Shown here: positions 6,456-10,766 of the stretch, in pieces | Position numbering within the stretch: position 1 is the stretch's first letter | How the letters are laid out: each line of letters starts with the position of its first letter | NCBI GenBank assembly: GCA_943331145.2 | Contig: CALQKL020000056.1 | Coordinates: 1-10,766 of the forward strand | Reading direction: 5' to 3' | Length of the DNA: 10,766 bases | Origin: Chitinophaga pinensis | Lineage (GTDB): Bacteria; Bacteroidota; Bacteroidia; Chitinophagales; Chitinophagaceae | Made by a program: the position numbers and the translations under genes | The notes under the pieces: model-generated | Database searches by the model: none | Seen by the model: only the letters and a program-made list of their open reading frames with translations | Told to the model about the DNA's origin: nothing

Positions 6456-7445
6456 TTAAATAAATTCTTTCTTCAACAAATACTCCGCAATTTGTACCGC
6501 ATTTGTAGCAGCGCCCTTGCGTAAATTATCGCTTACTATCCAGCAATTCATTGTATTGGCTTGGGTTTCATCTCTTCTTATTCTGCCAACGAAAGTATCG
6601 TCTTTATCATGCGCTGTAATTGCCATTGGATAAATAAAATTTTCTACATCATCTTGAAGCACTACACCAGGTGTGTTTGCTAAAAGCGTTTTAATTTCTT
6701 GTACGTCAAAATCGTGCTCAAACTCAATATTAACCGATTCGCTATGTCCGCCAATAGTTGGTATCCGTACACAGGTAGCAGTTAATAGAATAGAATCATC
6801 CCCCATTATTTTTTTGGTTTCATTGGTCATCTTCATTTCCTCTTTTGTGTAACCATTGTCTAAAAAAACATCGATGTGGGGAATTGCATTCAAATCAATG
6901 GGATATTTATACGCCATTTCGCCTTTTAATCCTTTTCTTTCATTCATCAATTGATCCACTGCTTTAACACCAGTACCCGTAACACTTTGATAAGTACTCA
7001 CCACAACGCGCTTGATTTTATATTTATCATGCAATGGTTTTAAAACCACCACCAATTGAATGGTAGAGCAATTTGGATTAGCAATGATTTTATCATCTTT
7101 TGTTAAGCAATCCGCATTAACTTCTGGTACCACCAATTTTTTATCCGCATCCATTCTCCATGCGCTAGAATTATCGATAACGGTAATTCCGGCAGCCGCA
7201 AATTTTGGCGCCCATTCTAATGAAGTAGCACCGCCAGCAGAGAAAATGGCTACGTTAGGTTTAGCCGCTATTGCTGTATCCATGCCTACTACAACAAATT
7301 CATTTCCTTTAAATTTTATTTTTTTACCAATAGATTTCTCAGAAGCAACCGGAATAATTTCAGTAACTGGAAAATTTCTTTCTGCCAACACTTCCAACAT
7401 TTTCGAACCCACTAAACCTGTGGCGCCAATAACTGCTACTTTCAT
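6456..7445 (-). CDS. asd: Aspartate-semialdehyde dehydrogenase
   Basis: A 329-residue enzyme of the aspartate pathway that reduces L-aspartyl-4-phosphate with NADPH to L-aspartate-4-semialdehyde, the branch point to lysine/diaminopimelate, threonine and methionine; cytosolic. The N-terminal NADP-binding fold begins at once with VIGATGLVG (residues 5-13). The catalytic cysteine is C126 in NPNCSTIQ. Substrate-site residues are visible in NSSAWRMD (R97), and CVRIPTIGGHSESV supplies R227 and the probable base H234. Length is normal for bacterial Asd, and the ATG at 7445 puts the Rossmann motif directly at the N-terminus, so the start is secure. It stands alone, with its own putative promoter on the right and 435 nt of non-coding sequence before susC on the left. 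No other aspartate-pathway gene is visible. Confidence 0.97.
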   Translation of the reverse strand: MKVAVIGATGLVGSKMLEVLAERNFPVTEIIPVASEKSIGKKIKFKGNEFVVVGMDTAIAAKPNVAIFSAGGATSLEWAPKFAAAGITVIDNSSAWRMDADKKLVVPEVNADCLTKDDKIIANPNCSTIQLVVVLKPLHDKYKIKRVVVSTYQSVTGTGVKAVDQLMNERKGLKGEMAYKYPIDLNAIPHIDVFLDNGYTKEEMKMTNETKKIMGDDSILLTATCVRIPTIGGHSESVNIEFEHDFDVQEIKTLLANTPGVVLQDDVENFIYPMAITAHDKDDTFVGRIRRDETQANTMNCWIVSDNLRKGAATNAVQIAEYLLKKEFI

Positions 7446-7465
7446 AATGTTTATTTTTTGTGTTA

Positions 7466-7473
7466 CAAATTTA
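7466..7473 (-). promoter_or_regulatory. Putative -7 element for asd
   Basis: On the minus strand TAAATTTG is a perfect match to the Bacteroidota -7 consensus TAnnTTTG and ends 20 nt before the ATG. No convincing TTTG -33 element lies at the right spacing, so only the -7 box supports this. A very short 5' leader is implied. Confidence 0.5.
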
Positions 7474-7605
7474 AGTGAACAAGAATAGAGTTTTTAAGAA
7501 CTGAACTTGATTATTGAAAATTTAGATTCTGTTCAGAAATTGTATTGAAAATTGAACGCTATTTCTAATTCAACCAGCATAATTCGTTTGTAAACATTTA
7601 AGTTC

Positions 7606-7629
7606 GCTAAATTTTAGGGCTAAATTTTA
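7606..7629 (+). repeat. 11-bp direct repeat upstream of the lamin-tail gene promoter
   Basis: gctaaatttta occurs at 7606-7616 and 7619-7629, a 13-bp offset, next to the proposed promoter. ttattcag is also repeated at 7627-7634 and 7637-7644, a 10-bp offset that would place both on one DNA face. These could be regulator sites, but chance in AT-rich DNA is possible. Confidence 0.35.
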
Positions 7630-7654
7630 TTCAGTGTTATTCAGATTACGTTTG
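7625..7654 (+). promoter_or_regulatory. Putative promoter of the lamin-tail protein gene
   Basis: TACGTTTG at 7647-7654 is a perfect match to TAnnTTTG. An 18-nt spacer separates it from TTTT at 7625-7628, a 3 of 4 match to the -33 TTTG. The start codon is 20 nt downstream, giving a leader of only about 15 nt, similar to that implied for asd on the other side of this divergent region. Confidence 0.5.
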
Positions 7655-7674
7655 ACAAAACAAATCACTCGAAT

Positions 7675-9390
7675 ATGCTGAAAAGTTTAATTTCATCTAT
7701 TTTTTATCCTTTAATGGTTGTTTCAAATGTTGATACGGCACTTCCCATTCAACCATACGATGTAATCATTGACGAAATCATGGCAGATCCATCGCCATCA
7801 GTTGGATTGCCAGAATATGAATGGATTGAATTGAGGAATGTAAGTAATCATGATGTATCATTAAATGGATGCAGGATTGCAAAACCATCAGGAAAAAGTG
7901 GACCACTATCAGAATATATATTACAACCCGACAGTTCTTTATTGATATGTAGTACGGGCGGTGTTGCTGCATTGAACAATTTCGCGAGTGCTCGATCAGT
8001 AACGAGTTTTCCATCTTTATCCAACACGGGTGATCTGATATATTTATTATCTCCTCAAGGGAAAACCATTCATGCGGTAGAATATTCCGACAATTGGTAT
8101 CAAAATGAATTGAAAAAACAAGGCGGTTGGAGTTTGGAAATGATTGATTTAAATACACCATGTTTGGGCAGTGAAAACTGGACCGCTTCTACATCTATAA
8201 TCGGTGCTAGTCCTGGAAAAATAAACAGTGTTGATGCGTTAAATCCGGATGAGATATTTCCCAAGCTCATGCGTGCATTTGCCATAGACAGTTTGCATAT
8301 TCGATTGAAATTTAATGAGCCTTTAGATAGTGTAATAGCATCAAATCCTTTACAATATTCAATAAGCGATGGAATCGGAAGGGCGATAAATGCAACTCCG
8401 ATTCCACCGTTGTTTAATCAAATTAACCTCACCTTGCCAAACCCAATTTTGAAAAATAAAATTTATGTCATTAAAGCAGAAGGCATAAAAGATTGTGTTG
8501 GAAATGAAATAGGCATGAGTAATTCGGTTAGGATTGGTTTAACAGAACAAGCCGATAGTTTTGATGTAGTGGTGAATGAGGTGTTGTTTAATCCAAAATC
8601 AGACGGGGTTGATTATGTTGAATTATATAATCGAAGTAATAAAATCATCAATCTAAAAAACTTGTTTATTGCAAATTTGAATGCATTAAATGAAATAGAC
8701 AATATCAGTCAGATTACAACAGAAGACATTTTATTTTTTCCAAAAGATTATTTTGTATTCACTGAAAATGGAGCAACAATAAAACGAGGATATCTAACTA
8801 CAAATCCAGAAGGGATTTTACAAGTAAATGCATTGCCTTCTTTTAACGATGATGAAGGAAATGTAATTGTATTGAATGAGCAAGGGGAAAAATTAGACAA
8901 TCTTAATTATAATGAAGATTGGCATTTTAAATTGATTGAAAATAGAGAAGGCATATCACTAGAGCGAATAGATTGCAATCAGAAAACACAGGAAGAAAAC
9001 AATTGGCATAGCGCTGCTTCATCTGCTGGATATGGAACGCCTGGATATAAAAATTCTCAAAATTTATCAGGCGAATATTTGAATCAAGAAGTCAAAATTT
9101 TACCCGAAGTGATTACACCAAATAATGACGGGAAAGATGATATAGCTTCAATTCAATATTCATTTTCTGAGCCAGGAAATGTAGCAACCATTATTGTTTT
9201 TGATGCTTCAGGTAGAAAAATAAAAACGCTTCAACGATCAGTAATATGTGGCGTAAACGGCAGTTTTAATTGGAACGGATTAGACGATCAAAATAAAAAA
9301 ATATCTGCAGGAATTTACGTGGTTTATTTTGAGATATTTAATTTGAAGGGCAGAGTTAGGAAGTTTAAAAAGGTGGTGGTGGTAAATTAA
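7675..9390 (+). CDS. Secreted protein with two lamin-tail domains and a sorting-type C-terminus
   Basis: A 571-residue exported protein of unknown role, probably at the cell surface. Residues 1-25 hold a weak signal peptide (one Lys, then LISSIFYPLMVVS) with an unclear cleavage site. A first lamin-tail domain spans about 28-185 (DVIIDEIMADPSP, EYEWIELRNVS, GGWSLEMID). An Ig-like segment of SbsA type covers about 195-290 (DSLHIRLKFNEPLDSV). A second lamin-tail domain spans about 297-460 (DVVVNEVLFNPKSDGVDYVELYN). The two repeats end alike: GWSLEMID...ENW...SPGKINS and GISLERID...NNW...TPGYKNS. Residues 472-571 match gliding-associated or FlgD-like Ig tails: PEVITPNNDGKDD, VFDASGRKIKTL, FNWNGLDDQNKKISAGIYVV, final basic KKVVVV. 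Such a tail suggests export by the type IX secretion system. No catalytic residues are seen; adhesion or cell-envelope structure is a guess. The start is supported by a promoter 20 nt upstream. Confidence 0.9.
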   Translation: MLKSLISSIFYPLMVVSNVDTALPIQPYDVIIDEIMADPSPSVGLPEYEWIELRNVSNHDVSLNGCRIAKPSGKSGPLSEYILQPDSSLLICSTGGVAALNNFASARSVTSFPSLSNTGDLIYLLSPQGKTIHAVEYSDNWYQNELKKQGGWSLEMIDLNTPCLGSENWTASTSIIGASPGKINSVDALNPDEIFPKLMRAFAIDSLHIRLKFNEPLDSVIASNPLQYSISDGIGRAINATPIPPLFNQINLTLPNPILKNKIYVIKAEGIKDCVGNEIGMSNSVRIGLTEQADSFDVVVNEVLFNPKSDGVDYVELYNRSNKIINLKNLFIANLNALNEIDNISQITTEDILFFPKDYFVFTENGATIKRGYLTTNPEGILQVNALPSFNDDEGNVIVLNEQGEKLDNLNYNEDWHFKLIENREGISLERIDCNQKTQEENNWHSAASSAGYGTPGYKNSQNLSGEYLNQEVKILPEVITPNNDGKDDIASIQYSFSEPGNVATIIVFDASGRKIKTLQRSVICGVNGSFNWNGLDDQNKKISAGIYVVYFEIFNLKGRVRKFKKVVVVN

Positions 9391-9391
9391 G

Positions 9392-9445
9392 GTTCAAGAG
9401 GTTTAAGACGTTTAAGAGGTTTAAGAGGTTCAATGCGTTCAAATG
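9392..9445 (+). repeat. 9-nt repeat array behind the lamin-tail gene
   Basis: Six units in exact register starting 2 nt after the stop codon: gttcaagag, gtttaagac, gtttaagag, gtttaagag, gttcaatgc, gttcaaatg, with a diverged seventh (gttggaccc). The orientation is sense relative to the upstream gene. The pair gttcaatgc-gttcaa also occurs on the minus strand within 426-461. Confidence 0.82.
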
Positions 9446-9491
9446 GTTGGACCCATTTTCCATTCATTAGCATTTTTGTTTTTAAGAAAAA

Positions 9492-9523
9492 CTTTGTGTC
9501 TTTGCGTCTTCGTGCCTTTGTGT
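9492..9523 (+). repeat. 8-nt tandem repeat
   Basis: Four units in register: ctttgtgt, ctttgcgt, cttcgtgc, ctttgtgt. A loose echo (ctttgcgagcttttcgtg) lies at 41-58, also just left of a hairpin repeat copy. Confidence 0.75.
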
Positions 9524-9528
9524 CAAAA

Positions 9529-9567
9529 TCTGCCGATGTTGGTGTTTTCACCAATTATCAAAGGTGA
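9529..9567 (+). repeat. Hairpin repeat, copy C
   Basis: It matches copy A (93-131) at 37 of 39 bases. The foldable core is 9535-9559; the one change inside the stem (c to t) keeps pairing as G-U only in RNA of the plus strand, the sense of the upstream gene. It lies about 140 nt past the lamin-tail stop codon. Confidence 0.85.
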
Positions 9568-9570
9568 ATA

Positions 9571-9584
9571 TTTGGTGTTTGGTG
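9571..9584 (+). repeat. Heptamer pair
   Basis: tttggtg occurs twice in tandem. It matches the three-unit run at 6327-6347, in the same sense orientation relative to the upstream gene. Confidence 0.5.
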
Positions 9585-9652
9585 TTAGAGCCCAATATAT
9601 CCGATATTCACTTCATTATTTATTATTTGTTATTCCTTATTTATTATTTCTA

Positions 9653-9672
9653 AATGTTCAAAACGGAACGAA
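9653..9672 (+). repeat. 20-bp shared block, lamin-tail-side copy
   Basis: aatgttcaaaacggaacgaa, 19 of 20 identical to the minus strand of 6304-6323. Five bases later comes atctagtatccagcatc (9678-9694), related to the atctagcatc units at 6266-6289. Confidence 0.75.
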
Positions 9673-9695
9673 CTGCCATCTAGTATCCAGCATCC

Positions 9696-10766
9696 TCACT
9701 TCACCATCATTATCATTGGTTGTAAAAAATAGCAGAATAACGTAATCAAAATGATACAGATAATATTTAGCACAAATCCTGTTTTTATCATGTCTTTGAT
9801 GTGAATATGTCCGCTGGCAAATACAATGGCGTTGGGAGGTGTACCCATCGGGAGCATGCTTGCACAACTTGCACCTAAGGTCATAGGAATGCCGAGTAAT
9901 AAAGGGTCCATATGTAAGGAAATAGCAGCCGAAGAAATAACAGGCGCCATTACAATGACCTGAGCTACATTGCTCATTACTTCACTCAGAAAAACCGAAG
10001 CGGTAGTAACAATTAAAATCATAATAAATGTATTGCCCGTAGAATATGATGCTAAAAAAAGACCAAATTGATCCATCAGTTTTGCATCTTCCAACGCCTT
10101 TGCCAATGCAATTCCGCCGCCAAATAACAACAATATTCCCCAAGCCATTTTTGTAGTATCCGACCACTCTAACAAGGGAACTTTTTTATCATCAATCTTT
10201 ACGCCCGATGGAATTATAAACAAAACAATTGCAGCACTCATTGCAATAATGGTATCATCCAATACTACAATTTTTTGAACCGAATTAATGACATCTTTTA
10301 GAATCCAAGCCAACACCGTTAATGAAAAAACGATGGTTGTTCTGATTTCAGGCGTTGAAAATTTTCCCATTTTTTTAATCTCATCGCTAATAAACAACTT
10401 GCCCGCTTCATTGTGTTTGATGTGATTTGGATAAAGCCATTTTACCATCACCCAATACAACATTAAAAGCAGTGCAATGGTAAGCGGAGTGAAAACCAGC
10501 ATCCAATCCGTAAATCCAATGTTGTAATTAAATTTATCGGAGATGTAGTTTACATATGCAACATTGGGAGGTGTTCCAATGATTGTACCCAACGCAAAAT
10601 TTGATGCATAGGCAATAGACAACATCAATACCAATGAAAAGTTTTTCATGTTTCTTTCTGATTGTTGATTTATGCCCACCACATGAATAACAGACATGGC
10701 TATTGGAAACATCATCATGGTTGTAGCCGTGTTGCTCAACCACATACTTAAAAATCCGGTTGCCAA
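9696..10766 (-). CDS. DASS/SLC13-type sodium:anion symporter, 5' end missing
   Basis: The C-terminal 356 residues of an inner-membrane symporter of the divalent anion:sodium (SLC13, CitT-like) family, which moves dicarboxylates, citrate or sulfate with sodium. The first visible residue is an in-frame TTG at the window edge that encodes internal Leu, not the start; family members are about 450-500 residues, so roughly 100-150 are missing. The first substrate/sodium motif is intact: WLSNTATTMMMFP at 9-21, followed by GTIIGTPPNVAY at 60-71. The second half has LSEVMSNVAQV at 260-270, where SNV replaces the canonical SNT, followed by MLPMGTPPNAIVFASGH at 304-320. About eight hydrophobic segments are visible, with a polar cytoplasmic stretch near 112-140 and another at 186-205. 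It converges on the lamin-tail gene. The substrate cannot be stated. Confidence 0.93.
   Translation of the reverse strand: MATGFLSMWLSNTATTMMMFPIAMSVIHVVGINQQSERNMKNFSLVLMLSIAYASNFALGTIIGTPPNVAYVNYISDKFNYNIGFTDWMLVFTPLTIALLLMLYWVMVKWLYPNHIKHNEAGKLFISDEIKKMGKFSTPEIRTTIVFSLTVLAWILKDVINSVQKIVVLDDTIIAMSAAIVLFIIPSGVKIDDKKVPLLEWSDTTKMAWGILLLFGGGIALAKALEDAKLMDQFGLFLASYSTGNTFIMILIVTTASVFLSEVMSNVAQVIVMAPVISSAAISLHMDPLLLGIPMTLGASCASMLPMGTPPNAIVFASGHIHIKDMIKTGFVLNIICIILITLFCYFLQPMIMMVK

Larger units (their letters stand above)
9391..9695. other. Non-coding repeat-rich region between convergent genes
   Basis: It separates the lamin-tail gene and the symporter gene, which converge. It holds, in order, a 9-nt array, an octamer run, hairpin repeat copy C, two heptamers, a T-rich module (attccttattt at 9632), the 20-bp shared block and an atctag/agcatc block abutting the symporter stop. 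No strong intrinsic terminator is apparent. The open frame at 9443-9745 translates these repeats and overlaps the symporter gene on the other strand, so it is not called. Confidence 0.75.

Noticed and set aside
7060..7488. 142-codon frame antisense to asd
   Set aside because: It is a shadow of a strongly conserved enzyme gene and resembles no known protein.
9443..9745. Open frame of 100 codons on the plus strand
   Set aside because: It is made of octamer, hairpin and T-rich repeats and overlaps the well-supported symporter gene on the opposite strand.
10764..10766. TTG start codon for the symporter
   Set aside because: The conserved first half of the family is missing upstream, so this TTG is an internal Leu codon at the window edge.

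Overview
This window looks like chromosome of a member of the Bacteroidota, probably of the Chitinophagaceae or a near relative. The evidence is a SusC/SusD outer-membrane pair, lipoproteins with a Bacteroidota-style signal, a secreted lamin-tail protein with a gliding-type C-terminus, AT-rich DNA and TAnnTTTG-type -7 promoter elements. The family-level placement is inference from gene style, not from a marker gene.

Layout, left to right. 1-585 is non-coding and packed with short repeats, including a REP-like hairpin and a strong bidirectional terminator. 586-6020 (minus strand) is a three-gene operon read right to left: susC-like TonB-dependent receptor, susD-like lipoprotein, and a third small lipoprotein. 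6021-6455 is a non-coding repeat mosaic. 6456-7445 (minus) is asd, aspartate-semialdehyde dehydrogenase. 7446-7674 is a divergent promoter region. 7675-9390 (plus) encodes a secreted protein with two lamin-tail domains and a sorting-type C-terminus. 9391-9695 is another repeat-rich non-coding stretch. 9696-10766 (minus) is the 3' part of a DASS/SLC13-type anion:sodium symporter gene whose 5' end lies beyond the right edge.

The three-gene operon should build a SusCD-type uptake complex: a TonB-driven barrel, its lid lipoprotein and an accessory surface lipoprotein. No glycosidase, peptidase, sensor or sigma/anti-sigma pair is present to reveal the substrate. asd, the lamin-tail gene and the transporter appear to be independent units.

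The most unusual content is between the genes. Arrays of degenerate 9-nt repeats (roughly GTTTAAGAG or GTTCAAAAG) begin within a few bases of the stop codons of three unrelated genes, always in the sense orientation of that gene. They are followed by recurring modules: a hairpin repeat present three times, heptamer runs, a 20-bp block and an ATCTAG/AGCATC block. Some occur in the same order behind different genes. I do not recognise this as a named element family. I saw no phage, transposase, CRISPR array, toxin-antitoxin system, tRNA or rRNA.
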